Shown: in pieces, positions 33,551-45,010 of the stretch
Numbering within the stretch: position 1 is the stretch's first letter
Layout of the letters: each line of letters opens with the position of its first letter
NCBI GenBank assembly: GCA_024138015.1
Contig: JAMXBB010000009.1
Span: 44,033,298-44,097,297, forward strand
Direction: 5' to 3'
From: Lumnitzera littorea
Taxonomy: Eukaryota > Streptophyta > Magnoliopsida > Myrtales > Combretaceae
DNA length: 64,000 nt
Notes under the pieces: model-generated
Told to the model about the DNA's origin: nothing
Database searches by the model: none
Seen by the model: the letters and a program-made list of their open reading frames with translations, nothing else
Position numbers and translations under genes: made by a program

Positions 33551-35391
33551 TTAAGGTGTCTTATCAAGTGATTGTAGAGAGATGATAGGAATGGTATTCG
33601 AAGCTAGAATAGGGATGGAATTAATCTGATCCATTGGTTGAATAGAAACAATAAAAAGATTAGGTTCAGGTGGTGTGAGAGGAGTGTTTGAAATAGGAAT
33701 AGATGGTTTAGATGCTTCAGCTGGTTGAGTTTGTGCAGGGTGTTCACAAAAAACAAGAGGATAAGCTTGGTCATCAGTTGTTGGATTTGATTTAGTAACA
33801 GTTTCTTTGACCCATACTTTGAGTAAGTCTTTCATTCTAGTAATTTGATCCCTGACTATCTTTATTGCAACTTCCTTGATTCCTTCAAAAAATTGTTAAA
33901 CAAAAACTGAGCTTTCCCTTTGTTTGTAGTGAACTGACTGTAGCTTTGAACTATCTGAAGCTGACCCAGTTGGTTCTTTAAATTCAATGCCACTTGATCT
34001 TCTAAACAATTTCCCTTTCCTTTTTGGTTCCTTTTCAGTTGGTGCCTTTCCTCTCTTCCTTTTCTTTTCATAGCCTTTTTCTTCAATTATAATGACCCTT
34101 CTTCTCAAATTTGAGGGATGAACAAAGATTCCTCCATTATGTGAATGCCAAAGCTTGTCATTCACATAAATCTCCATCTATTTGAAAATTCTTTCACCTA
34201 GTTTAATAGGGAAAAAAGGTTAACTCACTTCTACTGAAATTTTCAATATTTTGAATCTAAGTAGAGTCATTAACACATTTCCATATGGCCTCAAATCCTA
34301 ATGCTGCCATATGTATGGCATCATGAGTTTCACAATACCTATCTTCCTCTTCCCTATCATTGCCAAAATAACTAGTGCATCTACTCTAGTTATAGAGGTT
34401 GCATTGCCCTTTTTAGGCAATACAAATGAGTTGATAAATTTATGTAAAATTCTAACCAATAACTTAAATTTAGTACTAAAGATATCTCTTCTTGTTCCCA
34501 ACTCAACTCCATCATTTAATTATGTGAATAAATTTTCCTTAGTTAATTGGACAAAGCTCCGATCCTCATGTATTTCTTTAATGTTGAAGCATTTTAAAAT
34601 GTCATTCTTAGTTATTTCTATCTTTTGGCTTAGTAGAACTGACTTCCATACTTCCTAATTCTTATTATCAAGCTTCCTATAGAATTAATCTACCAATTCT
34701 CCATATGTCACTCCATGCATGTCAACTAGACCATTTAAACTCAATACATTCAAATAGTCATTTCAATAAAAACCGTTCTTATCAAAGAATTCTAAATCAA
34801 AATAAAATGAATATTTGATTGAGAGATTTTTACCTTTTATTATGCATCTCTTCTTGAGTTTGTCTTTTGATTTGAATGAGGGAATTGGAGTCTTTACTTT
34901 CGAAAACTTTTGCACATTCTTAGAAGCTTTTGATGTCTTCTTTACTAGAGTAGCAACCTTAGACTTTCGTTGAGTCTTCTTTGGTTTAGGTACAAGGGGT
35001 TGGTCAAAAGATTTCTTTCAAAAACTTCTTCAAATGATTTAGCTATGGGATCGGCACCTTCAGATTTAGTAACTTTTTTAGATGAACTAGATTCTTGAAC
35101 ATCCCGTTCAGCCTTCTGATTAACTTCCTAAATTTGTTCTAAGCGTACCTTAGAGGCATTCTTTTGATTCACTTCTTGAGCAACTTCTTCCAATGATTCA
35201 TCATGAAGTTTTAGGGTTAAGCTTTTTTCAAATGAATCTTGGTGTGTTTTAGAGAGTGGATTAGGTTACGAGTTTATAGTAATGGTAGTGTCCATCTCTT
35301 GTTCATCAAGAACGATGGGATTCTTAGGATCATTTTGAATTTTGGATTTAACCCCCTTAGCTGCAATGCAGGTAGATTTTCTAGGTGCCAT
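33551..35391 (-). pseudogene. copia third region, plant env-like ORF relic
   Basis: The extra coding region between pol and the 3' LTR. It opens with MAPRKSTCIAAKGVKSK at 35391, a basic start often seen in plant retroelement env-like or plant-transposon-protein ORFs. A middle part near 34298-34501 reads FINSFVLPKKGNATSITRVD then a long helix, matching the general pattern of that family. Downstream are very Lys/Arg-rich (about 33900-34090) and Pro/Ser/Thr-rich (33551-33835) segments. Several stops and frame changes break it. Function is unknown even in intact elements of the group; the name env-like reflects position and structure only. Confidence 0.5.
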
Positions 35392-35684
35392 GGAGTTTGA
35401 TTGAAAGAAAAACATAAGAGAAGAATAGGAGAAGCTTGATGAAGTGAGAAAAAAAAAAATAGTTTGAGGCTATTATAAGATGTAAAGAATTGAACTGCCA
35501 ATGTTAGTGGCTTTTAACCATAAGAGAGTGAATTAGCTTAATGGATCCACTAAAGAGGATTTTGTAGACCCACTAAGGATGTACAAAGGCACTAAATTTT
35601 TTGTGTCTAGCAAATAAAGGAAAACTTTGCATGTGATAAAAAAAAATATACAAACAAAGAAAATTAATAAGAATGCTCTCTAAA

Positions 35685-36038
35685 TTAACAGAACGGATTA
35701 CAAAGACCTAACCCATTACAAATAAATTCAAATCTTAATTTATCGAGAGGCTTAGTAAAAATATCAATAAATTGATATTCAGTTGAAACAAAATCAATAC
35801 TTACATTATTATTTACTACATGATCACGAATAAAATGGTGCCTTATTTCTATATGTTTTGACCTTGAGTGATGAACTGAATTTTTTGTCAAATTAATAGC
35901 ATTAGTATTATTACATTTTATGGGTATATTTTTATAACTTATTCCATAGTCATCCAATTGTTGTTTTAACCTAAGTATTCGAGCACAACAATTTCTAATG
36001 GATACATATTTAACCTCTATAGTTGAAAGAGCAATCAA
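35685..36038 (-). pseudogene. copia RNase H relic
   Basis: The 117-codon frame carries the copia RNase H end: IALSTIEVKYVSI (an A-L-S-T/S-x-E-A-E-Y type motif), then IPIKCNNTNAINLTKN, then HSRSKHIEIRHHFIRDHV, and the closing DIFTKPLDKLRFEF. The reading continues upstream across stops into the reverse transcriptase. It is the last pol domain, and its stop at 35685 marks the end of pol. Confidence 0.85.
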
Positions 36039-37290
36039 ATTTTGTTTCTTGGAAGACTAAGAAACTAACTTATCTCCTAAGAACTAACAAGTTCTTTAGT
36101 TCTTGAAGTACTCTTCTTATCTACTTTGCAACCTGCATAGTTAACATTTGAATATCCCCTGAGATAAAAATTTTTACTCTTAAGATATCAAATTCTCAAT
36201 TTTGCAATACTTTTTATATATTTAAAAGTCTTTTTAACTGCAATTGAGTGTGTTTTAGTTGGTGAACTCTGAAATCTAGCACATATACAAGTATTGAACA
36301 AAATATCAAGGTATGAAGCAATTATATATAATAAAGATCCAATTAAACTTTAATAAAGTTTTTCATTTACCTTTTTGTCATTATTTGTGATGTCAAGTTT
36401 TGTTGAGGTACTTATAAGTATTGAAGAATCCTTGGTATTCTCAAAATCAAATTTTTTCAATATCTATATAGTATACTTCTCTTGGTGAATAAATATTCTA
36501 TTATCTAATTGTTTGATTTGTAATCCTTAGAAGAAGTTTAATTCACCCATGAGTAACATCTCAAATTTTGCTTGTATTAAACTTGAAAATTCTTAGCAAT
36601 ATATTTCATTAGTTGCATAAAAAATAATGTCATCAATATAGATTTATACAACTAGCATATGTTCTCCATGGTGTTTTATAAAAAGAGTAGTATTTACTTT
36701 TCCTCTTTGAAAGTCATTTTTAGTCAATAATTGACTTAATCTATCATACTAAGCATGAAGAGCTTGATTAAGTCCATATAAAGCCTTTTTTAACTTATTT
36801 ACATGATTTGATTTGAAGGGATCTTCAAATCCAGAGGGTTGATCAATATACACTTTTTTTTTTTTATGAATCCATTAAAATAAAAACACTTTTTACATCC
36901 ATCTAATACAACTTAACATTTTTCAAACAAGTAAAAGCATGTAATAATTTTATTTCTTCTAATCTAGCAATAGGAGCATAGGTTTCATCATAGTCTATTC
37001 CTTCTTCTTGTGAATAGCCTTTAGCAACTAACTGTACTTTATTTCTAATTATTTTTTCAGGTTCATCCAGCTTGTTCTTAAATACCTATTTAGTTCTAAT
37101 AATTGACTTGTTTTTAGGTCTTGGAACTAAACTCCAAACTTGATTTCTCTAAAATCAACTGAGTTCTTGCATGGCTAAGATCCAGTTACTATCATTTAAA
37201 ACTTCATCTACTAAATGAGGCTCACTTTTAGATATAATAGCAAAATGATTTATAAAGTTTTGCAAGCTTGATCTTGTTCTTATTCCAGAT
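36039..37290 (-). pseudogene. copia reverse transcriptase (RVT_2) relic
   Basis: Read in pieces on the minus strand: KVQLVAKGYSQEEGIDYDET (about 37000-37060), APIARLEEIKLLHAF, LYQMDVKSVF, KKALYGLNQALHA, then the catalytic region IYIDDIIFYA (about 36630-36660), where canonical copia has YVDDII. These are the standard RVT_2 motifs in order. At least eight stops or frame breaks interrupt it. Confidence 0.8.
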
Positions 37291-37880
37291 CTAACATTAC
37301 CAATTATAAGCTTTAATGGATGATTAGTTTTAAATTTTAAAGTTGATGGTAGAGTATGAAAGAGTTCAAAACCTTCTAACTTATCTTCTGGATGTGTTTC
37401 AACAAACCTTGTATTAGTTTCTAAAGTACCTTCAAATTGAGGTTTTATTTTGGATTCATCTAGCCTCCTTGAAGCTTCTGAAGTGCCTTATGAAGGAGGT
37501 TCTGTCTTACCTTCTTCTGAATTAGGACGTACTATATTCTTTTTGTTTGAAGCAAATGGAATTTTATCGTCCGATTCTTCATGGATTGTTTCTTCAATAA
37601 ATTTAACATTTATTGATTCTTCCACGACTTTTGTTTCTTTATTGCATACTCAATATGCTTTTGAGTTCAGAGATTAGCTTAGAAAGATGACTTCATCTGC
37701 TCTCTCTTCAAATTTTCCTAAAACTTTTCTTGTTTTCTTAGCAAAACACTTATAACCAAATGTGTGAAAATATGAAACTATAGGTCTCCTTTCTTTGCAA
37801 ATCTTGTAAGCAGTTTTATTTGTCAAAGGTTATACATATACTTGATTTATGATATAACAAGCCGTTGAAGCAACTTATGC

Positions 37881-38736
37881 CTAGAAATGATCAGTTATAT
37901 TACTTTCATTAAGTAAAGTTCTCGTCGTTTTTTCAATAGTCCTGTTTTTGTGTTCAACTATTCCATTTTGTTGTGGAGTATAGGGTATGGAAAAATTATG
38001 AGTGATGCCTTTTTTTTTTTTCACAAAATGAAATAAAATCTGAGTTTTCATATTCCTTGCCATGATCAGTTTATAAGCTAACAATGGAGAGGCCTTTTTC
38101 TTTTTCAACTCTTTTTGAAAAAATTTCGAAACTTTTAAAAATATCACTTTGATAACACAAAAATAAGATCTAAGTAAATCTAGAGAAATCATCTACTATA
38201 ACAAGTCCATACTTATCTCTTCCTAAACTTAGAGTGCGAGTTGGATCAAATAGATCTAAATGCATTAATTCTGAAGGTCTTTGAGTAGAGATAATCTTTT
38301 TACTCTTATGGGAAGATGAACTCATTTTATTCTTAAAACAAGTAGCACATTGAAAATTCTCAAGAGTATGCAGTTTAGGTAAGCCTAGGATTAAGTTCTC
38401 TAATTGTTGAAAATTCACATGTCCTAATCTTTTATGCCAAAGCATAGCATTATTATTCACTAAAATAAAATAGCTTTCAAATGATACTTTAGATGGTTTA
38501 AATAGATAAACATTCTTCTTTTTGAAACCTTTAAACAGCTGAAATCCATCCTTGTTAAAGCCAACACATTTATCATGTTCAAAAACTATTTCATACCCTT
38601 TATCACATAACTGACTTATGCTTAATAAGTTATGTTTTAATCCTTTAACTAACAGCATATTTTTAATTGAATGAGATGTCAAACCAATTGACTTTATTGC
38701 AATTATTTTACCTCTACCATTGTCACCAAAATTCAC
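37881..38736 (-). pseudogene. copia GAG-pre-integrase and integrase relic
   Basis: The 38170-38736 frame has the pre-integrase motifs LVKGLKHNLLSISQLCDKGY and MLWHKRLGHVNFQQL, then the zinc-binding CATCFKNKM, then the integrase core start LMHLDLFDPTRT and YGLVIVDDFSRFT (first two catalytic-site regions). The overlapping frame 37881-38192 carries FSIPYTPQQNGIVEHKNRTI, with the catalytic Glu in PQQNGIVEHKN. A frameshift near 38180 separates the two frames. Confidence 0.88.
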
Positions 38737-39319
38737 ATAACCATCTTCCTTTCATTCCAGATTTATGAACAACGAAGCATCACTGGTCATATGTCTTGAA
38801 CATCTACTGTTAAGATACCATGTTCCTTTTATCTTAGCTTCATAATCTTACATACAGCAAAGTATAATCAAGTCTGTTTACGAACTTAGCGAAGCTTGGG
38901 TCCATGAAAATTCAATCTCGTGTTTTGAATTGAACCTTGATTATTATTGAGCTTGTATTTTTTGTAAAGCAATATTTCTCTATAAGACTTGTTTTATTAT
39001 AAGGAAAATAAGCATAAGGTTTTTGCTCAGTATACTTGTTACTTACCACATTGTTTTGATTTGGATTCTTTTTGAAAGACCCTTTGTTCAAACTTATGTT
39101 GTACCCTTTAAAGGGATACTTGTTGTTATTTTGTGAGAACTTTTTATTGTACTTTTGGATAGGTTCAAATGCTTTGTTGTTTTCCTTACCTTTGATCATT
39201 TCTTGATTTTCATCCTTTGATTTAACAAATACTATTTCTTTCTTTATTTTAGATGTTTCTCCAAATTCGAAACCTAGTCTAGATTTTGAATTATTTATCC
39301 TTTGGCTAGAAATTAACAT

Positions 39320-40740
39320 CTATAACTTCTTATCACTTTTATCAAATTTGAGGAATGTATTCTTAATAAACATGGATAAGTCTTCTACACGATTCTTCAA
39401 ATTCTTAATTTCTTCTTTTAGAATAATATTTTCATTGACTAAGGCTTCATGGGCAATATGCAACCCTTTAAAATCATTTTTCAAAAAATCATTTTCGTTT
39501 GCTAGCAGTTTATTAGCTTGATTAAGTGCATGCTTTTCGGTTTTCAATGTTTTACTTCAGATTCAAGCTTAGATACATTGTTACTCAACTTAAAAAGAGC
39601 TTTGAGTTTGTTAATTGACACATATATCATTAGGTACTTCTAAATCAAAATCAAAATTAGTTTTAGAATCTACCTCAAAGAGTGCCATAAGACACAAATT
39701 TGCTTCCTCGCATTCTTCTGAATCTTCTAATTCAGTTTCTAAATCTTTCAAGTAACTTAATGTTGCCATTAGAGATTTGTGTTTCTTCTTGAATTTCTCC
39801 ATTTTCTTAATTAACGTGGGGCATTCGTATTTAATATGTCCAAGCATCTTGCATTAATAGCAAATAATCTCCTTTTTAAACTTTTTCTCCTCTTTTTCTT
39901 CAATTGCCTTTCTTGCATCAATAGACCAATCCTTATTAGAAGTAAATCTTTTAGTAAACATTTTCTTACCCTTTTACATGAGCCATTTATTGAGCTTTCT
40001 AGCTAAAAGTGTCACATCCTCATCATTTTCTTCATATGAATCTTCTCCTTTTGACTTAGTATCTATTTCTTTAGCTTTGAAGGCTACAATCCTTTTCCTT
40101 GTATCTTCTAAAGTACTTTCTAATTTGAAAAAATCAGTTTCATATGCCACAAGCTTCTTGCACAGTTGACTTAGAATTAACGTTTTTAGATCACAAATTT
40201 CTTTTACGGCAGTTTACTTTGCATTCCAAATTTTTGAAAGAATCTTTAGCATCTTGCATACCATATCTACATCACTAATAATTTTGTCAAGAGAAGATAG
40301 TTCATTAGTTATAGTAATAAATCTACTAAAAGTGTCTTTGATTTCTTCACTAGGTAGAATTCAAAATATTTCATATTGTTAAACTAGTGAGTTGATTCTT
40401 GTATCCTTGATTGTTTTTGTGCCTTCATAGGTTTACACCAAAGTGTCCCAAATGTCTTTAGTTGTTGCAAAAAAAAAAAAGAAATTAGATAAAATTCTGA
40501 TCGTACAATAGTACTCAACAAAAGATTCTTAGTCTTTGAATTGAGCTCTGCTTTGGTGATATCATCATTAGACGTAATGTTGGTTAGAACTTTGAGATTT
40601 CTTACATAAATAATTTACCAAGCCTGATAATTTGATGTCTTCACAGAAGTCTTCACCTTAAATATCCAATATAGCAAGTTAGTTTCATTAAAAAATGGTG
40701 CCTTGCTAAGCTGAACTATTAAACTATCACTTGATTCACT
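39320..40740 (-). pseudogene. copia gag relic (UBN2-type, CCHC knuckle, coiled coil)
   Basis: From 40480 downward the minus strand reads KDIWDTLV then YEGTKTIKDTRIN, EEIKDTFSRFITITNELSSL and KEICDLKTLILSQL, the typical UBN2-type gag fold. At 39800-39860 is a zinc knuckle of form CX2CX4HX4C (CKMLGHIKYEC, first Cys interrupted by a stop). Then come an acidic segment (39611-39750) and a coiled-coil-like stretch (39320-39547) rich in Asn/Glu/Lys/Leu. The gag tail continues to about 38912. Stops break it in several places. Confidence 0.75.
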
Positions 40741-40773
40741 TATGATCTTGAACTCTAGAAGATATTAAAGTGA

Positions 40774-40788
40774 GGTTTTGGTACCAAT
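40774..40788 (-). other. decayed copia primer-binding site
   Basis: Directly inside the 5' LTR the element strand reads ATTGGTACCAAAACC. The usual copia site complementary to initiator methionine tRNA is TGGTATCAGAGC. Nine of twelve positions agree, and two of the three differences are G to A. Confidence 0.55.
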
Positions 40789-42232
40789 TGTTGGTTTTGT
40801 ATAAGATATTGATAGGGGGGGTAGGTGTTAATTGATATCTTTAAATTTTTGAAAAACTTTTTCGATATAAGAAAAATAAAATTATCTCTCTTAACAACAT
40901 ATAATGGTGAATAGTAATATTTTAATAATTCAATACACAACAATTAATAAAGCAAATTAAAAGAGCAAGGAAGGAGAATATCGGGCTCAAGATTTATAGA
41001 GTTTCGACCTTTTACCTATTGCTTTCTTCTAGATTTACTGTTAGGGACCTAGTCTACTTCATCGATGCCGTTTCACTTGATCCACTAAATCAAATCACAA
41101 AGAGATTACAAGCATTTGTTATGTATGGACTTCACAACACTCTATTATGCCTATCTATCTTCTCTATAATCTAAGCTAATATAGATCTACAAAGTACGAA
41201 TGTATTTATCGCAATAATCAAACAACAAATAAAAGTTATAATTTATCAGTGAAAACAAAAATACAAATCTCACTTAATTTCGCTCTAAAGAGAAATAACA
41301 ATTGTTGTATTGCTTGCTTCGGTGTAACTTTCTAAATAAGCATCTAAATGACTTTTTGTGACTTTTTAGAAGGTAAAATCTTATCAGAATTCTTTTTGTG
41401 TAGTGAGAACTTTTTTCAGAGTTGTTAAAAAATGGCGTTTTGAATCCTTTCTCTTTTAATATTGAAATCTTCCAACGGTTTATTTGAAGATTATTTTTAC
41501 TTTCGTATTTATCCAACTGTTAGTTAAAGATAATTTCTTAGATATCTTGAGAAGATCTCGGTCATTTGAAATTCAAAAACAACTCTCCTTATCTTGTTTA
41601 GATCAGATATTCTTTGATTCATAACCACCAGATAAGCTTCTGATTTGAATTTGTCGAGGAGATATGCTTTATCAGCAACTTTTGGATAAGATTCGTATTC
41701 AAGATTTGAAATTCCACAAAATCTGAATTAACCTTATCCTTATCCGTATTTATGCATATCTTGATTTATTAAAAATTAATTCACTAAAGAATCCCCATGG
41801 ATCTTGGCACCATCTTAAGTGAAACGAAATTAAATTTATTTCTCTAATACATCAAATCTAGTGGAGTTAGGCTTTGTTGAATTCGAGTCTAATATTAAAA
41901 TTCAACGTCATATATTTCCATATCAACTTTCTAAACAACTTTCTGAATGACCTTCTAAAGAGTATCATTTCTTCCTTTCTTGGAAGTTTTTGAACCTGCC
42001 TTTGAAGTGTTATACCACTTTTACTTATAAAGCTTCTAAAATACTTTCTGAAAAATTCCAAACTATTCTCTTTTTTTCAATCATGTTAGACCTTTTGAAT
42101 AAGTTTCTGAAGACAACTTAGTTTTACAAATTTAATCTTTCTGAGAACCCTTTTAAATGCCTGCAATCTAAATGATTCATTAGCATTTATCCCTTTTTTA
42201 TTATCATCAAAATATATCAGAGATATCTAACA
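40789..42232 (-). repeat. copia 5' LTR, full length (about 1444 bp)
   Basis: In element orientation it begins TGTTAGATATCTC at 42232 and ends CCAACA at 40789, giving the TG...CA termini of an LTR. It is followed inward by the primer-binding site. The outer flank is CATTG (42233-42237), the expected 5 bp target duplication, whose partner is lost with the truncated 3' LTR. Short open frames inside it are not genes. Confidence 0.82.
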
Positions 42233-44318
42233 CATTGGTTATATGAATGGCTCATGATGCCATTTGGTTTATCTAATGCTCCAAGCACACTTACAAGGTT
42301 AATGAACCATGTGCTGTGGAAGCAAATGAGGAGATTTGTTGTGGTCTATTTTGATGATATCTTAGTATATAGTCCCGATCTATTAGGCCATGTGAATCAT
42401 CTTTGAACTATTTTTAAAGTGCTACAAGTTGAGAAATTACGTAGGAATTTAAAGAAGTGTTGCTTTTTACAAGAAGAGGTAGTATTTCTTAGGTATGTTG
42501 TCGGTAGTGGATGCTTAAAAGTGGATGAGGAGAAGGTTCGAGCTATTGTGGAATGGCCTATTCCAACCTCTTGTATAGGTGTACAAAGCTTCCATGGCTT
42601 TGCATCTTTCTATCGCAACTTTATTTAGAACTTTATTTTGTTGCAACACCCTTTACTGAGCTCTCTAAGTAGTATATTAAATTTCAATGGGGAAGTACTA
42701 TCTTTGCTAGATTTCAGCAAACTCTTTGGGTTAGAATGTGATGCATTTGGCCTTAGTATAAGAGAAGTTCTTATGTAAGATAGTCGACTTATTGCCTATT
42801 CCAATGAGAAACTCAAAGGATCTACTTTGAATTACTCTGTTTATGAGAAAGAGCTATATGCACTTGTTTAAGCTTTGTAAAGTGGCAATGTTATTCAATG
42901 CTAAGAGAGTTTGTTGTATATACCAATCACCAAACACTGAGGTTTCTGAAGAGCCAACTAAAGCTGTCTAAGCGACAAATCAAGTAGGTTGAATTTAATG
43001 AAGGAATTTCATTTGTTATTAAGTATAAGTAAGGAAAAGCAAACATTGTAGCAAATGCCCTATCTAGGCAGTACATGATGTTTTTTAATCTGTAAACAAG
43101 ACTAATCGGTTTTATAAGTATCCAAGAGTAGTATCTAGAGGATTTACATTTTAGTCCAATTTATGCCCAGTGCATGACTACTTCATTAAGGATGGTTACT
43201 TACTTAAAGCTAGAAAACTATGTGTGTCGACTTGTTCAATTTGAGAGTTGCTCATCAAGGAAGCCTATGGTGAAGAATTGTAAAGACATTTTAGAGAGAG
43301 AAGAACATATGAACAAATGAAGCTAACATTTTATTGGCCTATAATGTTGTGAAATGTGTAATCTATAAAGTGGCTAAAAGCCAAGTTGTACAAGGAAAGG
43401 CTATGCCATTTCCTATGCTAACTAAACCATAGGTTGATCTGAGTATGAACTTTGTCCTCGATTTACCCAAACAACATGTTAGAAGGACACTGTGATGGTA
43501 GTAGTCGACAGATTCAACAAGATGGCACATTTTGTACCCTTTAATAAGATTAACGATGCTTTGATTATTTCTTTTCTATTTTTGTAGGAGATCGAGAAGT
43601 TTCATGGAGTTCTTCGAAGTATAGTGTTTGATAAGGACCCAAAATTCTTTAGTCACTTTTGAAAGACCCTGTGGCACCAACTAAAACCAAAGTTACTATT
43701 TGGAACCTCATGCCATCCACAAACTAATGATCAAATAGAGGTTGTCAACAAAACATTAGGATCCCTACTTCAAGCTATTATTAGAAGAAACCAAGTTGAT
43801 TGGGATTCTTGCTTACCCATTGTAAAATTTGCTTACAACAGATCTATTCATAGTACATAGGCAAGACTACATTCGAAGTCATTTATAGTTTGAAACCGAA
43901 GCTACCACTTGATTAGGTACTAGTATCTAGAACCAAACAAGATGATCCAAGAGCTAGAAACCAAGTTAAAACTCTATAGCAAATCTACTAGAATCTTTGA
44001 GTAATTGACCCAAGTTGTGGAGAAGTGAGCATGAGGAAGCTAAGAGAGAAGGGAAAAAAAGCTGCTCCAACCAGGAGGTCTTATGTGGTTGCATCTCAAC
44101 AAGGAGAGGTTTCTAAACAAGGGAAAGAATAAGTGCTCACCCCAACTTAAGGGACTTTTCAAAGTGCTTAAAAAGATTAATGATAATGCTTACAAACTCG
44201 TGCTCCCTAAAGGGTATAGAGTTTTTTATGTCTTCAACATTGCTGACCTAAATCTATTTATATCTAAGGAAGACACCGTAGTACAGGACTCCAAGGATTT
44301 GATCCCCAATACTAAATG
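42233..44318 (+). pseudogene. Ty3/gypsy pol relic (RT, RNase H, integrase)
   Basis: Begins in mid reverse transcriptase with [17 protein letters not shown], then [11 protein letters not shown] (catalytic DD near 42350), VDEEKVRAIVEWPIPTS and FHGFASFYRNFI. RNase H follows ([19 protein letters not shown] at about 42830-42870), then integrase with LDLPKQ, DKDPKFFSHF (about 43630-43660) and CHPQTNDQIEVVNKTLG (about 43710-43755). The C-terminal frame 44083-44319 (WLHLNKERF, INDNAYKLVLP, FNIADLNLF) is the usual end of gypsy polyproteins. Many stops are present. The 5' half (LTR, gag, protease and N-terminal RT) is absent because the copia element lies at the break. Confidence 0.88.
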
Positions 44319-44327
44319 ACTTGGAGG

Positions 44328-45010
44328 GAATGATAGAAATCAACCTTCAAGACCCCTTACACATTCCTAAGCAAAAGTTTGGCTAACTTAACCTATTAAA
44401 TCCTTAACTATCAACCAAGTATTGAAGAAGCCAATTGTAGAGATGAATTATTTGCATGTTAGAGTTATTGAAGCACATAGAGTATTGTCCTAACATCAAA
44501 ACAAGGTTAGGCCAAGCTATTTAGAAGCCTAAAACCAACCTTCCTGACCTATTCTATGGATTGCTCATAACTATAAGTCCTAAACTGTTGAAGTGAGTTC
44601 TTTGAGCTGTCTAAGGAACTAGAAGCTACTAACCTTACCTCAACGCATTAAGGTTTGTTATGCATCGAATATTTTAGCCTCTCTCCTAAAAATATGCGTC
44701 TTACGACTCGTAAATGGCCAACATAACATAAGATATTCTCTTTCTAGAAAGATTACTAGATTATGCTTTTCCATTTGCAGTGTTGTTGTGTATAGCATCT
44801 TATGCTTTTTAGTTACTATGAATGTTGATGTAACCTTAAGACTTTAAGTATAAATAACTATTATAACATTTATTGTAACAAGATTCCTTCCTTATGGTTA
44901 ATAAAATTATTGAGTCACTTCTCTACTCTTTGTTGAGAACCCTAACCCTAGCTTATATAAAGCCCTTAAACAATGCTTGTGTGGGGAGTGACCCATTTCC
45001 TTAGACCATT
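44328..45010 (+). repeat. possible gypsy 3' LTR remnant
   Basis: Right after the pol stop, a purine-rich GGAGGGAA (44322-44329) precedes TGATAGAAATCAACC, as a polypurine tract precedes an LTR. Promoter-like sequence (TATAAATAACTA near 44850) and a poly(A)-signal-like AATAAAA near 44903 follow, as in a transcribing LTR. With no 5' LTR to compare, the end is a guess. Confidence 0.35.

Larger units (their letters stand above)
31742..42232 (-). mobile_element. Ty1/copia LTR retrotransposon (SIRE/Maximus type), decayed
   Basis: A minus-strand element of about 10.5 kb. In transcription order it shows a 5' LTR (42232-40789), a decayed primer-binding site, gag with a zinc knuckle, protease/integrase, reverse transcriptase, RNase H, a long extra region after pol with env-like coding capacity, a polypurine tract, and a 3' LTR (32901-31742) that is cut short. 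Integrase before reverse transcriptase is the copia order. The extra 3' region, long LTRs and coiled-coil gag tail fit the SIRE/Maximus lineage. Stops and frameshifts occur in every domain and the LTRs have diverged visibly, so it is old and inactive. Confidence 0.88.
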
